A DNA stretch of 64,000 nt, from assembly GCA_023213395.1 (NCBI GenBank), contig CM041465.1, forward strand, positions 106,771,741-106,835,740. Direction: 5' to 3'. The position numbers were made by a program, and so were the translations under genes. Every line of letters begins with the position of its first letter. Positions within the stretch are counted from its first letter, which is position 1. The notes below the pieces were generated by a model. It ran no database searches, had not been told where the DNA came from, and saw nothing but the letters and a program-made list of their open reading frames with translations. This document shows positions 10,681 to 20,720 of this stretch, one piece after another. This stretch comes from Cycas panzhihuaensis (taxonomy: Eukaryota > Cycadophyta).

Positions 10681-11631
10681 ACTTGGGGAAACTTAAAGAA
10701 ATCCTTCATAAAAACCTTTAGGCATACTTCTGATAACAAAGAAATAGATAAAATCCTAAAACATATTAGAGTAATGAGTATAAAATTAGAACAAAACCTA
10801 ACAGACAAAGAAGAGGTAGAATCTACACATAGTGAAGAAGAAGAAGTTATGAACTATCCTGCAAAATTTACAGAATTCAATGTTGGAGAAGGAAAGTTGG
10901 AAGACACTCTGGGACACAAAACTGGAAATACAGAAGATGTGGGTGTAACAAAGTTGAAAACTACAAAGATTAATGTTGATAGTCAGGCTAATCCTAAATT
11001 CATTCGAATTGGAAACTATTGGGATCCACAGACAGTAGCGGAAGCCCAACAGTTATTTGAGGAATTTCGTGACGTATTTGCATGGTCGTATAAGGACCTG
11101 AAAGGCATTCCTCCGAAGATAAGAATGCATCACATTAACTTAGTAGAGGATGCAAAACTGGTGAAACAAAGACCCTACCGGATGAATCCGAAATACAAAG
11201 AAAAAGTAAAAGCTGAACTCGACAAAATGTTGGAAGCAGGTTATATCTATGAAATTAACTACAGTGATTGGGTGAGCCCTATAGTGGTGGTTCCCAAGAA
11301 AAATGGGAAAATTCGCATCTGTGTGGGCTACAGACAGTTAAATAAGGTAACAAAGAAGGATCCATTCCCGTTACCTTTTACGGAGGATATTCTAGAAGTA
11401 GTTGGAGGAAATGAGATCTACTCCTTCACAGACGGATTCAGTGGGTACAATCAAGTGCAGATTGCCCCAGAAGATCAGGCAAAAACCACATTCGTAACAG
11501 AATGGGGAACATACAAGTATAAAGTGATGCCATTCGGTCTCACGAATGCACCAGCTACGTTTCAGCAAATTGTAATCAATATTTTTCGGAAGTTTATTGG
11601 AGAAAAAGTTGCTGTATTCCTAGACGACTAG
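10678..11631 (+). pseudogene. F: reverse transcriptase, stopped at the catalytic box
   Basis: 317 residues to a TAG at 11629. The N-terminal 100 residues are charged linker. Residues from about 105 (PKFIRIGNYW) lead into RT: WVSPIVVVPKKNGKIRICV, then FTDGFSGYNQ with the first catalytic Asp (about 252), then MPFGLTNAPATFQ, then VFLDD (residues 313-317). The stop directly follows the catalytic Asp pair. The frame continues after it (11635-12110) with GLTGYYRKFI and the start of RNase H. Without readthrough the product lacks thumb and RNase H. Confidence 0.85.
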
Positions 11632-11634
11632 ACG

Positions 11635-12755
11635 TTGTATGGACTGATGAAAGATCACATGGAGAATCTGAGGGAAATGTTGCAAACGTGCCGTGAAAAC
11701 AAACTGTGTCTTAATCCAGAAAAGTGTACCTTTCTAGTACCCTTCGGAAACTTATTGGGACATATAGTCAGCAAAAAAGGATTGTTGACAAATCCAGCAA
11801 AAGTATCTGCCATTCTGCACTTCCCCACGCCACTCACGAGAAAGCAACTGAAAGGTTTTTTAGGATTAACGGGATACTATAGAAAGTTTATCAGGGGGTA
11901 TGCATACATATCTGGACCCCTGGAAGAGTTGTTGAAAAAGAATATTGAATGGGCATGGACAGCAGAACAACAACAAGCGTTCGAAACATGGAAACAAGCC
12001 ATCGTAGCAGCACCTATTCTGCGATTCCCAGATTGGAAGAAGACTTTTCACGTGCATGTGGATGCGTCGCAATACGCCATTGGATGCGTGTTAGCGCGGC
12101 CAATGACGACAAAACAAATCATCCAATCTACTTCGCCAGTCGAAAACTCACAAGAGCCGAGCAGAATTATACGACGACAGAGAGGGAAGCACTCGGCATG
12201 ATCTACGCATTGCAAAAGTTCCGACACTACTTATTATCAAATCCATTCTTGTTTTTCATTGATCACCAAGCATTGATGTATTTGGTGAATAAACCGATTA
12301 TGCGAGGACGAATCAGCAGATGGTTGATGTTGTTTCAAGAATTTTCTTTCAAAGTCATCGTGAAACCCGGCAAAGCCCATATTATTCCCGATCAGTTGTC
12401 GAGAATTAAAAACGGAAAAAAAGTGGCGGAGGTGCCAGACGATTTTCCCGATGCAGCTCTGTTCAGCGTGGAAGCGGTTCCAACGGACTGGTACGAGGGA
12501 ATACCAGAATATCTAGCAACCGGAGAGGTATCAGCGGAATTGGATCATACGGAGAAAAGAAATTTTATCAGAAAAGCGGAGCTATATCAACTCATCAATG
12601 GAGAGTTATACAAATTGGGGCCAGACGACGTGTTACGACGTTGTGTTCGACCGCACGAGATAAACCAGATCATGTCGCAGGCGCACGAAGGAGTAGTGGG
12701 TGGCCATATGGGGAAATTGGCCACATGGCAGAAAATTTTGATGTCCGGGTTCTAG
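11635..12755 (+). pseudogene. F: RT thumb, RNase H and integrase zinc finger
   Basis: 11635-12100 reads RT thumb/connection (GLTGYYRKFIRGYAYI) and the start of RNase H (FHVHVDASQYAIGCVLA). The reading frame then shifts near 12090-12115 and continues to 12755: HPIYFASRKLTRAEQNYTTT, EREALGMIYALQKFRHYLL and HIIPDQLSRI are classic gypsy RNase H motifs. From about 12600 the integrase His-His segment (HEGVVGGHMG) follows, with a TAG at 12753 before the Cys-Cys pair in the next ORF. One frameshift and one stop therefore break an otherwise continuous pol. Confidence 0.85.
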
Positions 12756-12764
12756 TGGCCGTCC

Positions 12765-13700
12765 ATGTTCGAGGATGTCAAAAAGTGGATTCAAGCATGC
12801 AACTATTGCCAGCGGGTGGGGAAACCTAATCGACAGGATTTCCAACCTTTACATCCCATATTACCTTTGGCACCATTCGAGAAATGGGGGCTCGACTTCG
12901 TGGGGCCAATCAAACTAGCTGTGCGTAGATCGAAAGGTCGATACATCCTGGTGGCAACTGACTACATGATAAAGTGGGTAGAAGCGCGCGCGTTACGGAA
13001 AGCTGATGCGGAAAGCACAGCGAGATTTCTGTATGAGGTAGTGATTACACGATTTGGATGCCCCTTGGAGATTGTAAGTGACCAAGGCGCCCACTTCCTC
13101 AATCAAACTATCGAAACGCTGACATCCGCATTTATGATTAGCCATCGGAAATCTACTCCATACTACCCGAGAGCCAATGGTCAAGCAGAGAGCTCAAACA
13201 AGATAATCGAGAATTGCTTGCAGAAGATATGCGACATCGGCAGATATGATTGGGCCGAGAAATTACCATCCGTGCTATGGGCATTTCGAACGACATACAA
13301 AAGGTCAATCGGACAAACTCCATTCCAGCTTGTGTATGACACAGAAGCCATCCTCCCAACAGAATTTGAGATACCCAGTCTACGAGTTGCGATACAATGC
13401 CGATTAGACAACCTCCAGTCTTTAGAACGACGATTGGAAGACTTAGTGCAACTGGAAGAGAAGCGACACATGGCAAACTGGTTGCAACATGTAGAGAAGC
13501 GGTGACAAAAAGCATGGCACGACCGCCATCTACGAAAACCTCAATTCAACGAAGGTGATTAAGTGTTGCTGTACGACAGCAAATTCAAAACGCACCCGGG
13601 TAAACTCAAGATGCGGTGGTTGGGACCATACATCGCAGAACGAATCTTTGAGAATGGATTGGTGCAGCTTCGAGAGATCGACGGACCTCGGTAAATGGTA
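12765..13700 (+). pseudogene. F: integrase core and C-terminal domain
   Basis: The open part (12765-13505, 246 residues) starts with the last zinc ligands (C12, C15). It carries the DDE triad: Asp44 (WGLDFVGP), Asp106 (IVSDQGAHF) and Glu142 (NGQAESSNK), with the expected 35 residues between the last two. It continues through WAFRTTYKRSIGQTPFQLVY. After the TGA at 13503 the C-terminal domain is still readable to about 13700 (LKMRWLGPY) with further stops. The catalytic residues are intact; the breaks lie outside the core. No chromodomain follows. Confidence 0.88.
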
Positions 13701-14014
13701 GCAGACTCAAACCATATATGGAGTAGCCCAGCTTACCAGCCAGATCAGTTGGTTGTACCATATCGTATTGCATGACGTTGAGGCACAATCAAATGCCTTG
13801 ATACCGAGCCATGATCCAGTTCGGTATGGATACAAAAAAAGAGAAAAAAAAAAATTGAAAAAAATAAAAAACAATTGTAACTCATCACAGACATAAGTAA
13901 TAACATCAGCAATTGAAAAATCAGAGGAAAAATCCAAGGCATACAAGCAAAATACAAGATATCGTGCAAAGCGAAATGTTACCAGTGCGTCTGATTGAAA
14001 AAGTGATCAAAATT
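13701..14014 (+). other. F: non-coding spacer after integrase
   Basis: About 300 bases with A-rich runs (13840-13870) and no frame I can assign. It separates the integrase remnant from the GTAC array. Confidence 0.5.
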
Positions 14015-14375
14015 GAAAAATACACTATACGTACCAAAGGAATACACTCTGGTATGCACAATTCAAAAAAGTGACTCGAAATAACACTATATGTACCTGA
14101 AAAGTACGCAGCCAGGTACGCACAGTGTAAACAAATTTTAAGTGGCTCAATTACATTATACGTACCTGAAAAGTACGCAGGCAGGTACGCACAGTGCAAA
14201 GAGAAGTAAGTGAAACGAATTACATTATACGTACCAAAAAAGTACGTAATCGGGTATGCACAGTGAAAAATACACTTAAGTGCTCAGATACATTCTACGT
14301 ACCAAAAACGTACGTAGTCGAGTACGCACAGTAGAAGCACTTAACATTATACGTACCAAACGGCACATATAAGAC
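14015..14375 (+). repeat. F: GTAC-rich tandem array, about six 69-bp units
   Basis: The word acgtacc recurs near 14031, 14093, 14162, 14231, 14299 and 14353 (spacings 62, 69, 69, 68, 54). Each unit reads roughly tacgtacc...aagtacg...ggtacgcacagtg, with nested palindromes around GTAC. Units 2 and 3 are most alike. A GTAC-rich tail runs on to about 14570. The same gtacgcac words occur in both LTRs. Confidence 0.85.
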
Positions 14376-14618
14376 AAAAATCCACAAAACGACAAAGTAT
14401 TACGTACCTGCGAGCATTTCCGCGAAGTACGCAGAACGGAACGGACTCCAGAAAATTCGCCAGGCATCCGTACGGCACGGAACGCAAAGAATTCACTCCG
14501 GTACACATCGCAGTACGCAAAGAAATAAAAACGGCAAGCATTCCTCAGAGGTACGTACGTAGGGTTCCGATTTGTACGCTTAGGTTATCTTTCTTATCTC
14601 TGGGACTCCACAACCAGT

Positions 14619-15704
14619 ATGAGGACAGCAGGGTGCCAGGAGGCATACATACCGAAGCTTAAGCAGGAGCTACAAGCCCTACCAGCTCCATTCCAGGCCA
14701 GGGTTAAGCAAGCAGGTTGGGGAGACTACATTTATTGTAACCCAATGTATTATGACCCTGAACTCATGGACCAAATCCTAATGGCACTGAAGGAGGACAG
14801 CAGGAAGGCCAAAATGGACGCAGACATAGTTCATACCATCACAAGGCTTCCAAATGAAGGAGAAGTTCCACTAGGAACCAAAAGGTCAGAAGTTGACCGA
14901 GAAATGTGGTTGAGGGAATTGTGCCAACCCAACACTCAGATTATGTCCGGCGGAATCCGTGTAGTAGACATCATGGATGTTAGACTTCAGTGGGTGGCAA
15001 AAGTGATCAATTCCAGATTTCTGTCCAAAAGAAAGTACACCTACATTCAGGGAGGCATGATGCAAGTGTTGTTGAAAATTCGAGATGGGGAAAAGCTGAA
15101 TTGGTCCGAATTCTTGGCGGAGAACATGAGGCAACAGCTCAAGGAGATTAGGACACACCCATTCCGACATCCCTCCTTACTTTTGGCCATTCTATTCTAT
15201 CAGTGTCCAGAGGTGCAGCTGACTAGGACTACTATCTCTCCTCGGGAGCCAATCATCAAACAGTGGGCAGCAGAATTTCCAGACACAGTGAACAGCCCAG
15301 AAGCAAAGAGAAAAGTACTAAGACAAATGCAGAAAGTACTTACCTGGTTACAGAAGACACTAGGCACACCCATTCCCCTTCGGACAAAACAGGTTGTCCA
15401 TAGACGAGGTAAGAGGAAGAAGGGAGAAGAAGAATTAGAGGAGGAGGAAGAAGAAGCAGAAGCCTCCTGGGAAGAATGGGAAGACTTCCCACAGGCAACG
15501 GAGGCAGGGGAACCTTCAGCACCTCCTACACCACAGGACAAAGCAGGACCCATCATTCAATTAATTCAGGAGATGGAGGAAGGGTATAAAGCTGAAATAG
15601 CTACCCTCCAGGACAAAATTAAAGAAAAGGACGCTATCATTGCCACTCTGACACAGATAAATGAAGAGATTTTGGGAGGACAGAGGCAGCAGGAGCCACC
15701 TTGA
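14619..15704 (+). CDS. F: extra ORF after integrase, 361 residues
   Basis: An undamaged ORF on the sense strand of F, between the tandem array and the 3' LTR. Residues 1-250 look globular and helical (LQWVAKVINSRFLSKRKYTY; SLLLAILFYQCPEVQL). A basic patch (RRGKRKKGEEE) leads into an acidic run at about 265-289, and the C-terminal 50 residues are heptad-like, probably a coiled coil. There is no signal peptide or membrane segment, so it is not an obvious envelope-like protein. Tat/Athila-type elements often carry an extra sense or antisense ORF here, and a 'putative plant transposon protein' domain has a similar feel; that link is from memory of the pattern. Its function is unknown. It is intact while pol is broken. 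Confidence 0.75.
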   Translation: MRTAGCQEAYIPKLKQELQALPAPFQARVKQAGWGDYIYCNPMYYDPELMDQILMALKEDSRKAKMDADIVHTITRLPNEGEVPLGTKRSEVDREMWLRELCQPNTQIMSGGIRVVDIMDVRLQWVAKVINSRFLSKRKYTYIQGGMMQVLLKIRDGEKLNWSEFLAENMRQQLKEIRTHPFRHPSLLLAILFYQCPEVQLTRTTISPREPIIKQWAAEFPDTVNSPEAKRKVLRQMQKVLTWLQKTLGTPIPLRTKQVVHRRGKRKKGEEELEEEEEEAEASWEEWEDFPQATEAGEPSAPPTPQDKAGPIIQLIQEMEEGYKAEIATLQDKIKEKDAIIATLTQINEEILGGQRQQEPP

Positions 15705-15708
15705 GACA

Positions 15709-15720
15709 AAGCGGGGGAGA
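15709..15720 (+). other. F: polypurine tract candidate
   Basis: A G-rich purine run (gcgggggagaga) lies right after the extra ORF but about 80 bases before the 3' LTR. The bases immediately before the LTR (ccgggataga) are a weaker match. The plus-strand primer position is therefore uncertain. Confidence 0.4.
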
Positions 15721-15800
15721 GATACCCCGAAATTTTGAAAATTTTTTGGAGTTCTGTTGAGCAAGGATGCTCAAACCCATAACTGTTGAGCCGGGATAGA

Positions 15801-16624
15801 TGTTGGGGTATAAAGTGATCCAATGGCTGTGAGAGGACCAGAGGTAGGTCAGGCAACCTGAGTTGTGCAGGTACGGACCGTGCGGAGTGCCGCGAGGCAA
15901 AGCAGAGAAATCGACGTGCAGGTATGTATGACAAGTGCGTGCACAGAAGCAGTGCGTATGATGATACGTACCAGCGGAGCAAGCAGAAGCGGGCGATGCA
16001 GCATGACTCAAAGGGACCAGTGAAGGCCTGTGGAGCTGCCAGACGTACATACGGACGTACGGATACAAAGAATTATTAATTAAGTGCCTAAACAAGTGAT
16101 TAATGAAAGTGCGTATGGTGAAGAATGCAGTTATGACAAGCAGTCATAACCCTTCAGCCAAAAGGTACCAACATGAGTACTTAAGGAGGTACGCATGAAC
16201 CACCAAGTGAGGGTGAGAGCCGATTATCACGAGTACGCAAAGGTGCGGAAGCCAGCACGTATGATAGCCGATTGGAGCAGCAGTGAATGATAAGTACCAT
16301 CTGGGTACGCATATGTAACAGAAGGAATGTATCTTTCTTTGGAATGCTCGGGAATGCATTCCGGCCTACGTAATTGAACTGATTACTTAATAAAAGGAAG
16401 AGTTACGTGGAAAGTGGTGTATTCTTTGTGTTGTGATGATGAATTGCTGAGTATGTGTTGATTTACATCTTCTTTGTGTACCATTGTGGTAGAATTACAT
16501 GTAATATATGTGGAATGTATGTGAATAACCATGTTGATGATCTGAACTAGACTATAGCACTGTGTAACCTTGACAAGTGAAAGAGGTATCTTGTAAGTGT
16601 AATAAGACACCTCATAAGTCAACA
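15801..16624 (+). repeat. 3' LTR of gypsy F
   Basis: 824 bp, TGTTG...CAACA, paired with the 5' LTR. It differs by scattered substitutions and several small indels concentrated in the gtgcgta-rich part (about 15920-15990). The flank ACGTC (16625-16629) is the second target-site copy. Confidence 0.9.
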
Positions 16625-17035
16625 ACGTCACTAGACAGGATAGCAAACGAAGGTTGCCCCAAGAGAAACTTAAACTTAGAGCCTAGTAGCCTTGATAGGT
16701 CCTAGTTCACTTATTAAAACTTTGGGAAAAGCCTTGGGTTATACTTGGAAGCGATTCTTTTACACTTAAAACTTTTTTCCAAAACTCAAATTCAAATATT
16801 TTTTTTGATATTTCAACAAAACCTTAGTTCAAGATGACATCTAGCTTTGGGAACATGATTATCCCAAAATTTGATGGAAACAATTTCCTAAACTGGAGTA
16901 GAAGGATGAGACCCATCATCATAGCTAACGACATGTGGGACATTGTGAGAACAAGCTACAATGAATTAGGACAAAATCCATCCGATGCAGAAAAAGCTAC
17001 ATATAAGGAGAATGTCAAGAAAGACAACGAAGTCT
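16625..17035 (+). pseudogene. copia G: leader end and gag start, truncated
   Basis: After F the leader of G resumes, and a gag frame opens at 16834: MTSSFGNMIIPKFDGNNFLN and then WSRRMRPIII, the typical N-terminus of copia gag (target sequence plus Trp). At about 17035, after VKKDNEVL, homology switches to the minus-strand integrase of H. About 67 residues remain; the rest of gag, all of pol and the 3' LTR are absent. The junction shows no target duplication, so it is probably a deletion. Confidence 0.7.
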
Positions 17036-18200
17036 TATCCCTTTATCTGGGATATGAACAAAGGCTTTACATCCAAAAATTCTCAGGTTACTTACATCTA
17101 GTTTGATGTTCGTCCAAACTTCCTCTGGAGTGATGTGATCCAAAATTTTTGTAGGACTTCTGTTTATTAGATATAAAGCTGTGTTGACGGCTTCGACCCA
17201 CTAGATTTTTGAAACCTGACTTTCTTCGATCATGCATCTAGCCATCTCCATGATTGTCCTATTCATCCGTTCAGCGACTCCATTTGACTGAGGAGTGTAA
17301 GGAGTAGTTATTTGTCTCTTGATCCCATGAGTCTTGCTAAAGTGTAGAAAATCGTTTGATATGTATTTGCCACCACCATCTAACCTGATACATTTAATTT
17401 TTGTTCCAGATTCCAATTCAACTTCTACTTTGAATTCTTTGAATTTGTCAAACACCTCAAATTTACAATACAAAAAATATATCCAAGTTCTCTTAGAGAA
17501 GTCATCAATAAAAGACAAGAAGTATCTTGCACCATTGACAGAGAAAGGTGTGAGAGGGCCACAGAGATCAGTGTGGACCAATTCTAGCGTATTTTGAGCT
17601 TTCCATTCACTAGCTTTGAAAGGAAGGCGATGATGTTTTCCTAACATGCAACTCTTACACATGAGATGTTGAAAGGAGATGTTTGGAAGACCATTAACCA
17701 TTTAAAATTTTTTCAACTACAACAGCGTATCAGAGGAGATGTGCCTATACCTCAAATGCCACAATTTATTATTATCATTGTTAACAACAGTACATGTTTT
17801 TTCATTGATGTAGACTAGTTTTGAAGGTAACTTATAGAGATCGTTACTTTCTATACCTTTAACAATCAATGCACCTCCATTTTTCATATCTAAAATGCTG
17901 CAGAAACCATTTTCATCAAACACAGTTCTTAACTTCATTTTCCTCAGTTGAGAAATAGAAAGAAGATTATTTTTCAGTCCTGGAGCAAATAAAACATTAC
18001 CAATGTTTTTTATCCCTTATTTTATTTTGATGGCAATGATACAAATTCCTTCAATATGCAAGGGATGTCTATCTCCAAGTTTAATTGATTTATGAGAAGC
18101 AAAAGGTTTAAATGATTCAAACCAATCTTTTCTTTCGGTCACGTGTTTGGACGCTCCTGAGTCAATATACCAAATTTCTTCATCTTCAAGACAAGTGGTG
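17036..18200 (-). pseudogene. H: protease end and integrase
   Basis: On the minus strand, the segment 18200-17717 reads the protease C-terminus and linker (MKLRTVFDENGFCSILDMK; LWHLRYRHIS, the His part of the zinc finger). 17701-17201 is the integrase core: KSCMLGKHHRLPF (Cys part), LVHTDLCGPL with the first Asp, IRLDGGGKYIS at the second Asp site, and NGVAERMNRTIME with the Glu. Beyond it INRSPTKI-type sequence runs to the break at 17036. The usual SDRGGE/SDNGGE box reads LDGGGK here, so residues next to the second Asp have changed. Several stops are present. Confidence 0.8.
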
Positions 18201-18207
18201 AGCGCAA

Positions 18208-19159
18208 CTAGGAATGTTGTTTCTTACTCATCATCATCTTGCTCTTTGCTGAAGTTTCCAGTAGGTTGCTTGTCTTTATGAATTTTAGCTCTCCTTTGAG
18301 GACATTGATAAGGATAATGTCCTGATCTCCCACAGTGGTTTCATACATCAAAGGCCCTGCAATTGCTGGAGTAGTGCTCAGGTTTACCACAGTTGAAGCA
18401 AACTCTGGCCTCTCTGGGAGGTATACTGTGAACTCTCCCACGATTATCTTGACTTCTTCCTCGGTTCATGCTCCTTGGGTAGGATGTTTTGCTGCGTCCT
18501 CGTGATTGGCCCCTGGTTCTGGGTCCCAAATGGAGTTTGGAAACAAAGGCATCTTCAATTTCTGTTGTGTCCTCATATCACTTGTTTCTCCGCTCTTATC
18601 TGAGGAGAAGACCTGTCAATGTATCAAGAGTCATGCCATTGATTTGATCATTATTAGTGATTGTATTAGTCGTGACATTAAAGGACCTAGGCAATTTGTT
18701 TGCCACCATCTCTACCAATTCTTGTTCTTCCATTTTGGCACCTACACTTAATAGATTATTTCTAACGGAGGTGACTTTATGCAGGAATTCAGAAACTGTT
18801 TTAGATTCAATCATATGTAGCTTGAACAGATCTTCTTTGAGTGTTATGATGCGAGTCTTGTTTTTTTGACCATATAAATTTTCAAATAATTGCCACACTT
18901 CTAAGGAAGAGTTTATATTTTCAACATAGACTAGAAGTGGGTCTGAAATGGAAAGCTTCATAGTGATTAGCCTAGCATTGTCTCTTTCTTCCCAACTGGG
19001 ATAATCCAAGTCATCTTCATCTGGCTTCGGTTCCTTGCCTGTAGAAATTTTCCAAGCATTTTTTGCTCTTAATAAGGTCTCTATTTTGATTTTCCAAACA
19101 TGATAATTATTGGAGGTCAGCTTGTCTTGATTTGAAAGAGCAAGAACTAAGGAAACCAT
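18208..19159 (-). pseudogene. H: gag with zinc knuckle
   Basis: Minus strand from the ATG at 19159: MVSLVLALSNQDKLTSNNYH, then WKIKIETLLRAKNAWKIST, the LLR-K-W signature of this copia group's gag. It is open for 187 residues to 18596. After small breaks, an Arg/Gly-rich stretch and one CCHC knuckle (CFNCGKPEHYSSNC, near 18390) follow. The knuckle is complete; a second, present in E3, is only partly readable here. Frame changes near 18590 and 18530 inactivate it. Confidence 0.8.
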
Positions 19160-19836
19160 TCTGAATTATAGTGATTTCTCAAAAAAATAGATGGAATGCA
19201 GGCTAGTCCGTACAGTTATACGGAATTTCGTACGGAAACAAACTTGTACGGATGGAGACAAAAATAGTCCCAAACCCTAGAACACAAAAATGGGTGTTCA
19301 AATATGTGATTCTTTTTATGAGATTCACCCTGGATAGAGAGTAAAGGTTGTTCGAACCCGAAAATCCGCGCGCCGAGGTATTTAGTAAAAACGATGAAAA
19401 AACCTCAAAAATCTTGGAGATTCTTTGAAAAAACAGTGTAAATCTCTTAGCAACAGACAGAGAAAGAGATTTAGAGCAAAGATACCTGGATTTAATTGAG
19501 ATTCACTGAGAAAAATGAGCACAAATGGCTCAAATCTGTGTGCCTGGTTTTCTGCCTGGAAGACCCCTTAAACAACCTCAGATTGAAGAGCCACAAAGGT
19601 GAAAGATAATAAGGAGAGCACGATCTTCAATCTAGTGAAGTTTGGCGAAAATCTGAGAACTTTGAATTTTGGGAGTTGTACGATTGTACGGATCCGTACA
19701 CAGAGAGCACTAAGGATATCTTTAGGATTGGAAGACTTGGCTTTGTTCTTTGGTGTTGATTTCCACTAGGTACTTGATGTTGCACTGATTTCTCTCTTAC
19801 AGATCAAAACATTCTTCAATCAGGTAGAGTGACCCT
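19160..19836 (-). other. H: non-coding leader with GTACGGA clusters
   Basis: 677 bases between PBS and gag ATG, no coding sign. Two clusters of GTACGGA-like words lie at 19677-19700 (about 140 bases after the PBS) and 19207-19255 (just before the ATG), as in E3. Confidence 0.6.
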
Positions 19837-19848
19837 ACTCTGATACCA
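19837..19848 (-). other. H: primer binding site (tRNA-iMet)
   Basis: The complement reads TGGTATCAGAGT, 11 of 12 identical to the initiator tRNA-Met site, directly adjoining the LTR. Confidence 0.8.
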
Positions 19849-20041
19849 TGCTAAACAAGCATAAAATGAATCTCTTCAAGAGAGAGTTTGCATTAGATAC
19901 AACAAGTACATATATACATGAAATACAATGTAATTGACACATATGATGATGACACGTATCATACACTTGTCACCAAGCATGAAAAGAGGGAATATGACCC
20001 TCAATGTAGAGAGATCCTAGGTGAAACATTATAATCTAACA
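19849..20041 (-). repeat. 5' LTR of copia H
   Basis: 193 bp; on the minus strand it starts TGTTAGATTATAATG and ends GTTTAGCA, directly before the PBS. The partner LTR is absent. The outer flank is GAGGA. Confidence 0.8.
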
Positions 20042-20720
20042 GAGGACATGTTAAGGGCACATGTTAGTGCTTGGGAGGAGAGATTATCCTTAATGGACTT
20101 CTCTTACAACAACAATGTGTAATCATCATTAAAAATGTTTCCATTCAAGGCAATATTGGGTTATGATCTAATAACTCCTCTTTCTCTTAGTATTGTTCAA
20201 ACTAAGGACCAATCAGCTAATGAAATGCTGAAAGACAATGAAGCAATAATTTCTAGTTGCAAAGAAAACTTGAAGAAGGCCTAAGATAGAGACAAATTTT
20301 ATGTGAACCAACACCAGACACCACAAATTTTCCGTTGGGTAAAATTAAGGAGTAATTCACTATCCACAAAGAAGTGCTCCATGTTATCTCCACAATATTG
20401 TGGACCATTTGAGGTGTTGGAAAAAGTTGGTGACGTGGCTTATCGTTTGCAGTTGCAGTCAAATATGAAATGTACACCCAATTTTCCATGTTAATTGATT
20501 AAAGAAAGCTTTTATCACATTTTGACAACAAGATTCCCATGATAACAGATGTCTAAGATGTTGATCCTTAAGTGTATGAACTAGAGGATTTTGGATACTC
20601 AAACTCAAAGGTTGCACAGTAGAGAAATTATTAAGCACTTGGTACAATGGACAAAAGGACAAATTGAAGAGGCTACTTGGGAATCAGAGGCCTTCGTGAA
20701 GGCAAATGATTCATTATCCA
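20042..20720 (+). pseudogene. chromovirus remnant I: integrase C-terminal half and chromodomain
   Basis: Plus strand. The first bases read EDMLRAHV, the end of a gypsy integrase core, then SLMDFSYNNN, then YCGPFEVLEKVGDVAYRLQL (the integrase C-terminal module), and from about 20570 a chromodomain: ILDTQTQRLHSREIIKHLVQ, W, then EEATWESEAF. The chromodomain binds modified histone tails and directs integration in chromoviruses. The frame is broken at 20281, 20492 and about 20570. The piece starts exactly at the LTR of H, so its upstream part was separated or deleted. Confidence 0.8.

Larger units (their letters stand above)
6049..16624 (+). mobile_element. gypsy LTR retrotransposon F, nearly complete (10.6 kb)
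   Basis: Two LTRs with TGTTG...CAACA ends (6049-6884, 15801-16624) enclose, in order, gag with zinc knuckles, aspartic protease, RT, RNase H, integrase, a GTAC-rich tandem array and an extra ORF. The order RT then integrase makes it Ty3/gypsy. Flanks GCGTC (6044-6048) and ACGTC (16625-16629) are a 5-bp target duplication with one change. The size and the ORF after integrase recall the Tat/Athila branch, an assignment from layout only. It sits in the leader of copia G. Stops and frameshifts in pol show it is not autonomous now. It is visibly richer in GC and GTAC than its neighbours. Confidence 0.9.
17036..20041 (-). mobile_element. copia fragment H: 5' LTR, gag, protease, integrase
   Basis: On the minus strand: 5' LTR 19849-20041, PBS 19837-19848, leader, gag from the ATG at 19159, zinc knuckle, protease, and integrase running to GCKAFVHIPDKG at about 17036. 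RT, RNase H and 3' LTR are missing. H abuts the gag of G on the left and a chromovirus integrase on the right. Sequence is close to K and E3. Confidence 0.85.

Noticed and set aside
15566-16095. Minus-strand ORFs overlapping the 3' LTR of F
   Set aside because: Shadows of the extra ORF and LTR; no independent evidence.
1074-20041. A and H as the two halves of one minus-strand copia element split by G and F
   Set aside because: The gene content is complementary, but the outer LTRs (1074-1297 and 19849-20041) are far more different than other LTR pairs here, and the flanks TTGCT and GAGGA do not match as target copies.
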